Assembly: GCA_021324465.1 (NCBI GenBank)
Contig: JAJPJB010000024.1
Span: 45,176-109,175, forward strand
Origin: Hyphomicrobiaceae bacterium
GTDB lineage: Bacteria > Pseudomonadota > Alphaproteobacteria > Rhizobiales > Xanthobacteraceae
DNA: 64,000 nt
Direction of reading: 5' to 3'
Made by a program: the position numbers and the translations under genes. Every line of letters begins with the position of its first letter. The stretch's first letter is position 1. Below the pieces are notes generated by a model, which saw only the letters and a list, made by a program, of their open reading frames with translations, was not told the origin of the DNA and did not search any database. Below are positions 1 to 8,592 of this stretch, piece by piece.

Positions 1-2
1 CC

Positions 3-491
3 ATGCCGCCACAGGCGGTGATCGCAGCCTGCTATGCCGGCGGCAGCATCGCGCCGGCGGTCACCGACGCGCTCGCCGGCTCGGGCTGGGGCTGGCATAT
101 CGAGACCGCCGTTCACATTCTCCGCCTCATTCTCGGCGGCGTGTTCGACGCCTTTCCGAAGCTGCAGTTCGTGATCGGCCATCTCGGCGAGACGCTGCCG
201 TTCATGATCCAGCGCTTTGATCATGCGCTTTCGCCCGGGGTTACCAAGCTCAAGCAGCCGGTCAGCTTCTATCTGCGCAACAACGTCCACTACACCATTT
301 CCGGTTTCAATTTTCCGGCGGCGTTCCTCGATCTGCTTCTTGAAGTCGGCGTCGATCGCATCATGTTCTCGGCAGATTACCCCTATCAGTCGATGACCGA
401 TGCGCGCGCCTTCCTCGCCCAGCTTCCGGTCAGCGCCGCCGATCGCGAGCGCATCGCGCACGGTAATGCGGAGAAGCTGTTTAAGCTGTGA
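3..491 (+). CDS. Amidohydrolase family (ACMSD-like, amidohydrolase 2), probably 5'-truncated by the window edge
   Basis: Translation has GGVFDAFPKLQFVIGHLGETLPFMIQRFD and DRIMFSADYPYQS, typical of the C-terminal half of amidohydrolase-2 proteins. Confidence 0.85.
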   Translation: MPPQAVIAACYAGGSIAPAVTDALAGSGWGWHIETAVHILRLILGGVFDAFPKLQFVIGHLGETLPFMIQRFDHALSPGVTKLKQPVSFYLRNNVHYTISGFNFPAAFLDLLLEVGVDRIMFSADYPYQSMTDARAFLAQLPVSAADRERIAHGNAEKLFKL

Positions 492-504
492 TGCCGCATA
501 AAGC

Positions 505-690
505 AGTACGGTTCCCGGGCGCAGCGCAGCAAGCGCGTTCACGCGCGTCTGCGACGCGCTATGGCGAAGCGGAATGGTGCGCTGCCGACCCGGGATCGTT
601 ACGAGATCGGAGTTTGAGACGATCCTGGAACAGCGGCGCACCACTTCGTGCTGCGCCGCATCCGGGATACACAGTCTCTCTGGTTTCAGA
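505..690. repeat. REP-like dispersed palindromic repeat relic
   Basis: Reverse complement contains gtgtatcccggatgcggcgcagc, close to gtgtcccggacgcggggcagc near 3258; next to a 'GLVPTIHVF' pseudo-ORF signature common in alphaproteobacterial intergenic repeats. Confidence 0.5.
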
Positions 691-887
691 GCCGTTAAAC
701 CTCCCTTCGTCCTGACCGGACTCGTTCCGACCATCCACGTCTTTCGCCTCCAAGGCGCTGATAAAGACATAGATGCCCGCGACAAGCGCGCACATGACGA
801 CGTTTGGTAAGTTGCCGGGACCCATTTCGATAAAATTCTAACGATCTCTGGAACCCGCGCTTAGGCCGCCTCGCGTATCGAGCGCGC

Positions 888-1298
888 ATGGAGCCGATCC
901 TGTCGATTGCCACATCGGGAATGCTCGCCGCCGCCACCCGCCTGCAGGTCTCGGCGGAGAATGTCGCCAATGCGCAATCCGACGGCCCGTTGCCGTCGGC
1001 CGACCCGCCGACCGCGGCACAATATCCGTCCGCTTATGGGCCCAAACAGGTCAATCAGATCGCCACGGCCGGCGGCGGCACCAAGGCCGTCGTGACCAAC
1101 GCGCGGCCGGCGACCGTGCCGGCCTATGCTCCGACCGCGCCCTATGCCGACGCCAACGGCGAAGTGGCGGCGCCAAACGTCGACTACGTCCACGAAGCCC
1201 TGCAGCAGGCTACGGCGAGCTATACCTTCGCCATGAACGCCGCGGTGGCGCGCGCCTATGCGCGGATGATGAAGTCGCTGCTCGATATCAAGACGTAA
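888..1298 (+). CDS. FlgC-like flagellar basal-body rod family protein (orphan)
   Basis: N-term MEPILSIATSGMLAAATRLQVSAENVANAQSDG (rod-protein N-terminal motif); C-term rod-like helix EALQQATASYTFAMNAAVARAYARMMKSLLDIKT. Confidence 0.75.
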   Translation: MEPILSIATSGMLAAATRLQVSAENVANAQSDGPLPSADPPTAAQYPSAYGPKQVNQIATAGGGTKAVVTNARPATVPAYAPTAPYADANGEVAAPNVDYVHEALQQATASYTFAMNAAVARAYARMMKSLLDIKT

Positions 1299-1467
1299 TG
1301 GCGTAGCTTCGATTTGTTCCGCCTTTTCTCGGCTGCAAAACGATGGTGAGCTGCAATTGCCGGCCGCGGCAATCTCGGCAAAATGGGCCTACCGCGGAGC
1401 CGTGCTGCGATTACGCATGGATACGGCAGCATGCGCAGTGGCCAGGCACGTGGTCAGCTGAAAATTG

Positions 1468-1495
1468 GTGTATAGAGTGCTCCGCACCTATACAC
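1468..1495. promoter_or_regulatory. Strong inverted repeat upstream of the fumarase start (operator or 5'UTR hairpin)
   Basis: GTGTATAG-a-GTGC-tcc-GCAC-CTATACAC, ending 16 nt before ATG 1512. Confidence 0.6.
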
Positions 1496-1511
1496 GGCCT
1501 GGAATGATCTT

Positions 1512-3188
1512 ATGAACGCCCCGCTCTCCGCCCATCCGACCCCGTCCTATAGGCACACGCCGCTGTTTCCCCTCGGCAAGGATACGACGCCTTACCGAAA
1601 GATCGACCTTGGTACTGCTGGCGGCGCCTTGGGCGTGCGGATCGAGCGCGTGCTAGGCGAGGAGGTGCTGGTGGTGCCGCGCGAGGCGCTGCGCGCGCTG
1701 GCCGAAGCGGCTTTCACCGACATCAATCATCTTTTGCGGCCGTCGCATCTTGCTTCGCTCAAGGCCATCGTCGAGGATCCGGAAGCCTCCGACAACGACA
1801 AGTTCGTCGCCTACGATTTTCTCAAGAACGCCAATATCGCGGCGGGGGGCGTGCTGCCGATGTGCCAGGACACCGGCACCGCGATCATCATGGGCAGGAA
1901 GGGCCGGCTGATCTGGACCGACGGCGACGACGAGGCGGCGCTCGCGGAAGGCGCGCGCGACGCGTATCTCAAGCGCAATCTGCGCTATTCGCAGCTCGCG
2001 CCGCTGTCGATGTTCGAGGAGAAGAACACGCGCTCCAACATGCCGGCGCAGGTCGAGTTGTACGCGGAAGGCGCTGGCGAGGGCGAGGGCGCCTACAAAT
2101 TTCTGTTCATCGCCAAAGGCGGCGGCTCGGCCAACAAGTCGTTTCTGTTCCAGGCGACGCCGTCCATCCTGACGCGTGAGCGCATGCTCGCTTTCCTCAA
2201 AGAGAAAGTGCTCACGCTCGGCACCGCGGCGTGCCCGCCCTACCATCTCGCGATTGTCATCGGCGGCACGTCGGCGGAAATGACCATGAAGACGGTAAAG
2301 CTTGCGTCCTGCAAATATTATGATTCGCTGCCCGACAAAGGCTCCGAGGACGGCCACGCCTTCCGTGATCGCGACATGGAGCAGGAAATCCACAAGATGA
2401 CGCAGTCGCTTGGCGTCGGCGCGCAATTCGGCGGAAAATATTTCTGCCACGACGTGCGCGTCATCCGTCTGCCGCGCCATGGCGCGTCGCTGCCGATCGG
2501 GCTTGGCGTGTCCTGCTCGGCCGATCGCCAGGCTTTGGGCAAGATCACGCGCGACGGCGTGTTTCTGGAGGAGCTCGAGCACAATCCGGCGAAATATCTG
2601 CCGGAAGTCGATACCAGGAAGCTGGGCGGCGAGGTGGTCAGAATCGATCTCACCAAGCCGATGCAGGCCATATTGGCGCAGCTGTCACAGTACCCGATCA
2701 AGACGCGGCTGTCGCTCAACGGCCCGATGATCGTCGCACGCGACTTGGCGCATGCCAAATTGCGCGAGCGGCTGGAGAAGGGGCAGGGACTGCCGGACTA
2801 TTTCAAGAATCATCCTGTCTATTACGCTGGCCCGGCAAAGACGCCGGAGGGCTATGCCTCGGGCGCCTTCGGTCCGACGACCGCGGGTCGCATGGATTCC
2901 TTTGTTGCCGATTTTCAGGCCGCCGGCGGCTCGATGGTGATGCTGGCCAAGGGCAATCGCGCGCCGGTCGTGCGGGAAGCGTGCAAAAAATACGGCGGCT
3001 TCTACCTCGCTTCGATCGGCGGCGCGGCCGCCAATCTCGCCGAGCACTGTATCAAGAAGGTCGAGTGTATCGAATATCCCGAGCTCGGCATGGAAGCGAT
3101 CTGGCGCATCGAAGTCGTCGATTTCCCAGCTTTCATTGTCATCGACGACAAGGGCAACGACTTTTTCAAGGAATTGAATCTGGGGTGA
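1512..3188 (+). CDS. fumA: Class I (4Fe-4S) fumarate hydratase
   Basis: 558 aa; [46 protein letters not shown] motifs of class I fumarases. Confidence 0.95.
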   Translation: MNAPLSAHPTPSYRHTPLFPLGKDTTPYRKIDLGTAGGALGVRIERVLGEEVLVVPREALRALAEAAFTDINHLLRPSHLASLKAIVEDPEASDNDKFVAYDFLKNANIAAGGVLPMCQDTGTAIIMGRKGRLIWTDGDDEAALAEGARDAYLKRNLRYSQLAPLSMFEEKNTRSNMPAQVELYAEGAGEGEGAYKFLFIAKGGGSANKSFLFQATPSILTRERMLAFLKEKVLTLGTAACPPYHLAIVIGGTSAEMTMKTVKLASCKYYDSLPDKGSEDGHAFRDRDMEQEIHKMTQSLGVGAQFGGKYFCHDVRVIRLPRHGASLPIGLGVSCSADRQALGKITRDGVFLEELEHNPAKYLPEVDTRKLGGEVVRIDLTKPMQAILAQLSQYPIKTRLSLNGPMIVARDLAHAKLRERLEKGQGLPDYFKNHPVYYAGPAKTPEGYASGAFGPTTAGRMDSFVADFQAAGGSMVMLAKGNRAPVVREACKKYGGFYLASIGGAAANLAEHCIKKVECIEYPELGMEAIWRIEVVDFPAFIVIDDKGNDFFKELNLG

Positions 3189-3194
3189 TTTGGC

Positions 3195-3325
3195 GCCGGG
3201 TCATTGCCGGACTCGTTCTGGCAATCTCTATTCGATAAGCGCGCCGCAGTGGCATCGTGTCCCGGACGCGGGGCAGCGTGCGGCGAAGCAAAGCGGTGCA
3301 CCGCAGATCCGGCGCGTGCTAACGG
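3195..3325. repeat. REP-like dispersed repeat, second copy
   Basis: gtgtcccggacgcggggcagcgtgcggcgaagcaaagcggtgc resembles the reverse complement of the element near 505-690. Confidence 0.5.
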
Positions 3326-3485
3326 TAATGCGACTGAGACGTTGGTGCGGTTCGACCTCGCTGAACAGAACGGGGTCACCACGGTTTGCGTCACGCATTC
3401 CAGCTTTGCCACCCAGGGCTCGCACAACGCCCATCACGGCTGGCCGCAGATTCCGGGCTGGCCCAAGGCCTTCGCCGAAGCTTGA
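3326..3485 (+). pseudogene. C-terminal remnant of an SRPBCC/AHSA1-family protein
   Basis: ORF tail TETLVRFDLAEQNGVTTVCVTHSSFATQGSHNAHHGWPQIPGWPKAFAEA resembles the C-terminus of Activator-of-Hsp90-like SRPBCC proteins; the upstream part of the ORF is repeat-like. Confidence 0.5.
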
Positions 3486-3672
3486 GCCGTTCCCGGCGGT
3501 TTGATCCCGTCCCGTTTCGTGGCTATGCATTTTGGGCTCGCGTCTGTCGCGCGAGCCCGAACTCGGCCAACCGAATCGGCCAACACCGCCAGGAAGACGC
3601 CGCTTGCCGCCACTTTGGCCATTTCGGTCGGTTCGACCGCTTGCGCCGTGCCGTATTCGCCTCGCCTTTGCC

Positions 3673-4704
3673 ATGCTGGCGATGGCGGCACCGATAGCGG
3701 TGCTTTGGCCGGCCGCCGCGCAGCAGCCTCAGGCGCCCTCGCACAGTTCGCCGGCGCCTGCCGTCTCTCCGCCAAGCGCGCCGGTCGAATTCAAGGTCGG
3801 CATTGCCGACCCGGCAAACACGGTGCTGCCCCTGTACATGGCCCGCGCAATCGGCGCCGATGCCGCACAAGGTCTCGCCCTCGCCATCATCAATATGGAG
3901 GGCGGCAGCCGCGGCGCCGAGCAATTGCAGGCGGGACGTATCGACGTGATGGATGTCGGGCTGTCCTCCGTGGTCAAGGTCAATCAATCCGGCGGCAATC
4001 TGCGGCTCATCGCCTCGCTCTCCAACGTCATCCGCTTCACAATCTTTTCTGCACGCGGGGTCAACAGCGCGGCCGACCTCAAGGGCGGCACGGTCGGCAT
4101 CAGCACCGTGGGTTCCGAAAGCGATTCGACCGCCACCCTGGCGCTGCAGAAACTCGGCCTCTCCCGCAACGACGTCATCATCAAGGAGTATGGCTCGAGT
4201 GCTCGCCGGCTCGCTGCCTTGAAGTCCGGTGAGATCAAGGCGGCGCCGCTCGGCGAGCCGGCCGCTTCGCGTGCGCGTCAGGCCGGTCTCAACGTGCTGG
4301 TCGATCTCGCGCCGATGCGCATTCCGTGGCTGTTCGCCGGCATTGCCGTGCGCCACGACGACATCGCCGCACGCCGCGATCTGCTGACGCGATTTCTTAA
4401 AGCCAACATCGAAGGCAATTACGCCGCGCTCAACGACGAGGCGCGCGCCAAGCAGGTGCTGAAGAAGGACCTCAAGATCACCGGTGCCAAGAGCATTGAC
4501 ATCGCCTATCGCGACTTCGTTGACCAAGCGGTCCAAAACCTTGAGCCGTCGCTGCAAGGCGCGGAGAAAATTCTCAAGCTCTTTCCCAGTGCCAGCCAGA
4601 GTGTCGGCGACTATGTCGACATGAGCCTCCTCGACGCACTTAAGGATCAGAAATTTTTTTCTGCGATGGAAGAGAAATACGGTCAGCGCGGGCAAAAGCC
4701 GTGA
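3673..4704 (+). CDS. ABC transporter substrate-binding protein (NMT1/SsuA-like)
   Basis: Signal-peptide-like start MLAMAAPIAVLWPAAAQ, then VGIADPANTVLPLYMARAIG...DLKGGTVGIS..GSESDSTATLALQKLGL; longest ORF starts at 3532. Confidence 0.8.
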   Translation: MLAMAAPIAVLWPAAAQQPQAPSHSSPAPAVSPPSAPVEFKVGIADPANTVLPLYMARAIGADAAQGLALAIINMEGGSRGAEQLQAGRIDVMDVGLSSVVKVNQSGGNLRLIASLSNVIRFTIFSARGVNSAADLKGGTVGISTVGSESDSTATLALQKLGLSRNDVIIKEYGSSARRLAALKSGEIKAAPLGEPAASRARQAGLNVLVDLAPMRIPWLFAGIAVRHDDIAARRDLLTRFLKANIEGNYAALNDEARAKQVLKKDLKITGAKSIDIAYRDFVDQAVQNLEPSLQGAEKILKLFPSASQSVGDYVDMSLLDALKDQKFFSAMEEKYGQRGQKP

Positions 4705-4834
4705 CGCTGGCTTTGCATCTGCCTTGGCTTCGCACGAGGTATGACGCCCGGGCTTTCGTGCCTATCTTGCGACCGATAGCGAAGTTTGCCATAGGCGGCT
4801 TTGCCGAGCTCAATGACGAATGGAAAGATTGAGA

Positions 4835-5767
4835 ATGAGCACAATGAGCACAACGAGCACGATGACTACGGCGAATGCGCGCGTGAAAGGCCCGATCGTC
4901 TGGCTCGATATGGATCAGAAGGAGCTTGATGACGCCTACGATCAGCTGGTCTATGCGCCGAACCGCGATCAAGTCGCCAAGCGTCGGCTTGCCAATAGCG
5001 CGGCAGCGCGAGAGCGGCTAGGCCTGCCGCAGCGCCTGGCCTATGGATCGGCGCCAAACGAGGGGCTCGATCTCTACCGCAGTCCCATCGTTCTCTCGGC
5101 TGCCCCGATCGCGATCTTCGTTCATGGCGGCGCCTGGCGCGCGGGCACAGCTTCCGAGCATGCGTTTTTGGCCGAGCCGTTCGTGCATGCCGGCGCGCAT
5201 GTCGCGATCCTGGACTTCATGAATGTGGACGAAGCCGGCGGCAGTCTGTTCCCGCTCGTGGAGCAGGTGCGACGCGCGGTCGGGTTTGTCTACCGCAACG
5301 CCGAACGTCTTGGTGGCGATCGCAATCGGCTCTTTTTGATGTCGCACTCGTCAGGCTCGCATTTGGCAGGGTGCGTTCTCACCAGCGACTGGAGGAAGGA
5401 AGATCTGCCGGCTGACATCGTCAAAGGCGCGCTGTTGTCGAGCGGCATGTACGACCTCAAACCGGTACGGCTCTCCAAGCGCTCGCAATACGTGAAATTC
5501 ACCGATGCGATGGAGCAGGAGCTCTCCGCGATCCGACATATCGATCGGCTTCGCGCGCCGCTGGTGCTGACCTACGGCACCTGCGAGACGCCGGAATTTC
5601 AGCGCCAGTCGCGCGATTTTGCGGCGGCGGTGAAAGCGGCCGGCAAGCCGGCCGAGCTCCTCGTCGGCGAGGGCTACAACCATTTCGAAATGCTGGAGAC
5701 GCTCGCCAATCCCTACGGGCTGCTCGGCCACGCCATGCTCAAGCTGATGGGACTGTCGAGGCGTTAG
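4835..5767 (+). CDS. Alpha/beta hydrolase (kynurenine formamidase/esterase-like)
   Basis: IAIFVHGGAWRAG oxyanion motif, FLMSHSSGSHLA nucleophile elbow, GYNHFEM catalytic His. Confidence 0.85.
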   Translation: MSTMSTTSTMTTANARVKGPIVWLDMDQKELDDAYDQLVYAPNRDQVAKRRLANSAAARERLGLPQRLAYGSAPNEGLDLYRSPIVLSAAPIAIFVHGGAWRAGTASEHAFLAEPFVHAGAHVAILDFMNVDEAGGSLFPLVEQVRRAVGFVYRNAERLGGDRNRLFLMSHSSGSHLAGCVLTSDWRKEDLPADIVKGALLSSGMYDLKPVRLSKRSQYVKFTDAMEQELSAIRHIDRLRAPLVLTYGTCETPEFQRQSRDFAAAVKAAGKPAELLVGEGYNHFEMLETLANPYGLLGHAMLKLMGLSRR

Positions 5768-5970
5768 GCCGCTTCGGGCTCCGGCCTCGCGGTCGCACGG
5801 ATCGATGTGCGGACAAGCTCGGCCCCGCAGCGCCGGCAGGCATAGACAGTGTCCTCGACCTCGGTGGAGACCGGGCGGCGGCCGTTATAAGCCATGCGGC
5901 CCGCGCAGACCGGACAAGGCATCATCAGCGATGGCAGACTTGACGCGGGTGCGGCCGCTTGATGGCGCAT
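5764..5970 (-). CDS. Small zinc-ribbon-like hypothetical protein
   Basis: MPCPVCAGRM...YACRRCGAEL paired CxxC motifs; stop adjoins the converging hydrolase. Confidence 0.6.
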   Translation of the reverse strand: MRHQAAAPASSLPSLMMPCPVCAGRMAYNGRRPVSTEVEDTVYACRRCGAELVRTSIRATARPEPEAA

Positions 5971-6053
5971 AGGAAGACCCCTGGCTCGGCCGGGTGGGGA
6001 AAATGACCGATTTATGAATTACCTGCCTCTTTTGCCGCGGAGTCAAGAAAAAT

Positions 6054-6089
6054 TGTGCATTGCACACTTGCCGATTGCAATGCGGCAAG
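6054..6089. other. Back-to-back palindromes in the pncA 3'/zinc-ribbon 5' intergenic region
   Basis: TGTGCA-T-TGCACA (6054-6066) followed directly by CTTGCCG-attgcaatg-CGGCAAG (6067-6089). Confidence 0.55.
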
Positions 6090-6194
6090 CGGCTCACGAA
6101 CAAGCCGTTCCCGAGATTAAGCCGTTCCAGGACAGTCGCAGATTGAAGAAAAAAGGTGGCCCCGTTTGCGCAGGACCGTCTCTTGCTCCCTGCT

Positions 6195-6842
6195 TTATCC
6201 TGTTGCCGGTGCGAATTCCGCGGCGGAAATGCAGGGAACTCTGATATCGGCAAGGCTGCGCCGGGTCGCGTCAATCGAGCCGGCGACGTCGATCCCGCGG
6301 CAGGCGTCCTCGATGACAAAGGCAGAAAAATTCTCGCGCCGGGCATCCTCCGCCGAATAGCGCACACAAAAATCAAAGGCGAGCCCGGCTAGGAACGTCC
6401 GGTGCACGCCGCGCTCACGCAGATAACCGGCAAGCCCGGTCGGCGTCTTGCGATCGTTCTCATAGAAGGCCGAATAGGAATCAATGGTCGGGTCGAGGCC
6501 TTTGCGCACGACCAGCGACGCGTGGGGAATATGGAGCTCTTTGTGGAAAGCGGCGCCGGGCGTGTCCTGCACGCAGTGGTCGGGCCACAGCACCTGATCG
6601 CCGTAGGGCGCCGCGATGGTGTCATAGGGCCGTTTGCCGGCATGCATCGAGGCAAAGGAGAAGTGCCCGCGCGGATGCCAGTCTTGCGTCAGCACGACAT
6701 TGCGGAATTTTGCAGCGAGCTGATTGATGATCGGAACGACCTCATCGCCCCGCGGCACCGGCAATGCGCCGCCGGGACAAAAGTCGTTCTGCACGTCAAC
6801 GACAATGAGCACGTCGTGATTATCGGGCGTGATCGCTTCCGC
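6195..6842 (-). CDS. pncA: Nicotinamidase
   Basis: VLIVVDVQNDFCPGGALPVPRGDEVVP...QDWHPRGHFSFAS...FLAGLAFDFCVRYSAEDA; longest ORF to 6896. Confidence 0.93.
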   Translation of the reverse strand, partial: AEAITPDNHDVLIVVDVQNDFCPGGALPVPRGDEVVPIINQLAAKFRNVVLTQDWHPRGHFSFASMHAGKRPYDTIAAPYGDQVLWPDHCVQDTPGAAFHKELHIPHASLVVRKGLDPTIDSYSAFYENDRKTPTGLAGYLRERGVHRTFLAGLAFDFCVRYSAEDARRENFSAFVIEDACRGIDVAGSIDATRRSLADIRVPCISAAEFAPATG

Positions 6843-8211
6843 CATGGCTGTCATAATCGCTGTCTTGCACGCGGCTCTGCATACGGCGATCCACATCTGC
6901 AGCGAGCCTGATGAGATCGTCGCCGACTTCTACCGGATAGGTGGCGCCGGGAGTAAGCTCGCGCAATGGTCCCGGCAGGCATTCAAGCTCGCGTTTGGCG
7001 CGCCGCCGGATGTCATCGAGCGACGGCACCGGTTGCAGGCGTCGCCCGCCGAGCATGACGGGATGGATCAGCGGTTCCCCTGATTTTTGGTGATCGGCGA
7101 GCGAGAGCAGATCGCCGGCCATCCGGCCGTCGGCGTCGTATTGCCGCCAGACCTGCTTGCGTCCCGGCCAAGTCGCTTTTTTCTCCGAGCGCTTGCGCCG
7201 TGGCATGCCGGCATAGTCCTGCAGCTTATAGACACAGTCGATCGACGGAACGTCGCTCGACGTCGTCATATCGGTTCCAATCCCAAGCCCATCGATCGGC
7301 GCACCTGCTTTGGCGAATTCGCGCAGTTGATCTTCATCAAGCCCGCCGCTCGCAAAGATCGTCGTGCCTTCAAGTCCGCCTTGGTCGAGAATGGCGCGCA
7401 CGCTTTTGGACAATGCAACCAGATCGCCAGAGTCGAGACGTACGCCGCGGATGGCAATTCCCGCCGCTTTCAAGCGCGGCGCCAGGGCGACGACTTTGCG
7501 CGCCGCGGCTTCAGTGTCGTAGGTATCGAGCAGCAGCACGACATTGTCCGGCCGCAGGCGGGCGAAAGTCTCGAAAGCTTGCGTTTCATCGTCGAAGGCC
7601 TCGATGAAGGAATGCGCCATGGTGCCGAAGAGCGGAATGCCGAATTGCCGCCCAGCCAAGACCGTCGCGGTGCCGGCGAAGCCGGCAATGTAGCTTGCGC
7701 GCGCCGCCATGAGGCCGGCCTCGGCGCCATGCGCGCGGCGGAAGCCAAAATCGACCAGCAATTTGTTCGGCGCGGCCAGCACCGAGCGTGCCGCTTTCGA
7801 GGCGATCAGGGTTTGAAAGTGCAGAATATTGATCAGACGCGACTCGACCAGTTGCGCCTGCGGCAGCGGCGCGGTCAGCCGCAGGATCGGCTCGTTGGCA
7901 AAAAAGGCGGTGCCCTCGGGCATCGCATGCACGTCGCCGGTGAAGCGGAGGTCGGCGAGATAATCGATGAGGTTTGCGCGGAATCGCCCGGTGCCCTGCA
8001 GCCAGGCGATCTCAGCGGCCGAAAAGCGGAGATTCTCCAGATAGTCGAGTGCCTGTTCGAGACCGGCGGCGAGCAAGAAACCGCGGCGGGGCGGCAGCGT
8101 ACGGACAAACATCTCGAAGACGGCCGTCTCGGTGTCGGCATGGTCCAGATAAACCTGGATCATGTTGAGCTGGTAAAGGTCCGTCAGCAGCGGGCTAGCG
8201 AATTCCATCGT
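6820..8211 (-). CDS. pncB: Nicotinate phosphoribosyltransferase
   Basis: MEFASPLLTDLYQLNMIQVYL...FGFRRAHGAEAG...AHSFIEAF...IRGVRLDSGDL; ORF extends to 8358 but conserved start is near 8211. Confidence 0.93.
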   Translation of the reverse strand, partial: TMEFASPLLTDLYQLNMIQVYLDHADTETAVFEMFVRTLPPRRGFLLAAGLEQALDYLENLRFSAAEIAWLQGTGRFRANLIDYLADLRFTGDVHAMPEGTAFFANEPILRLTAPLPQAQLVESRLINILHFQTLIASKAARSVLAAPNKLLVDFGFRRAHGAEAGLMAARASYIAGFAGTATVLAGRQFGIPLFGTMAHSFIEAFDDETQAFETFARLRPDNVVLLLDTYDTEAAARKVVALAPRLKAAGIAIRGVRLDSGDLVALSKSVRAILDQGGLEGTTIFASGGLDEDQLREFAKAGAPIDGLGIGTDMTTSSDVPSIDCVYKLQDYAGMPRRKRSEKKATWPGRKQVWRQYDADGRMAGDLLSLADHQKSGEPLIHPVMLGGRRLQPVPSLDDIRRRAKRELECLPGPLRELTPGATYPVEVGDDLIRLAADVDRRMQSRVQDSDYDSHGGSDHAR

Positions 8212-8549
8212 GGTGTCCCATCCCGATGCACAATATGGGGTATCGGGATAGGGATTGCCGCCCGACAGCGCACTTTTGCCTCCGATTAATCTCGGCAACC
8301 AATCGGGAAGGGGGCAACTGTCGTCGCCAGCAAGGACAAAATTCCGACCAAGCGTCACAGCGAGCCTACCGGAGTACCGGCCACTGCGCTGTGACCCTGG
8401 TCACCGTGTCGCACGGTTAATTTCACCTTAATCCCTAATAAGTTCTTGCCCAGATGCGACGACTTGTAACAATGTACATCGACAATCTGGCTTTGCGCAG
8501 CGGTCCAGGGGATGGGCGAGGGGCGGCTGCGATCCACCCGGCGAGCTAG

Positions 8550-8592
8550 GGGGAGGTTGACGACGACGCTCTGATTGGGGGGCGGTCTGATG
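8550..8592 (+). promoter_or_regulatory. 5' leader segment shared with the second giant gene
   Basis: gacgctctgattggggggcggtctgatga resembles cacgctctttgaggggcggggaaatgatgg upstream of the gene at 17415. Confidence 0.4.

Noticed and set aside
1653-2582. 309-aa minus-strand ORF opposite fumarase
   Set aside because: Shadow ORF of a well-supported gene.
7087-8289. 400-aa plus-strand ORF opposite pncB
   Set aside because: Shadow ORF; the minus strand encodes a clear nicotinate phosphoribosyltransferase.
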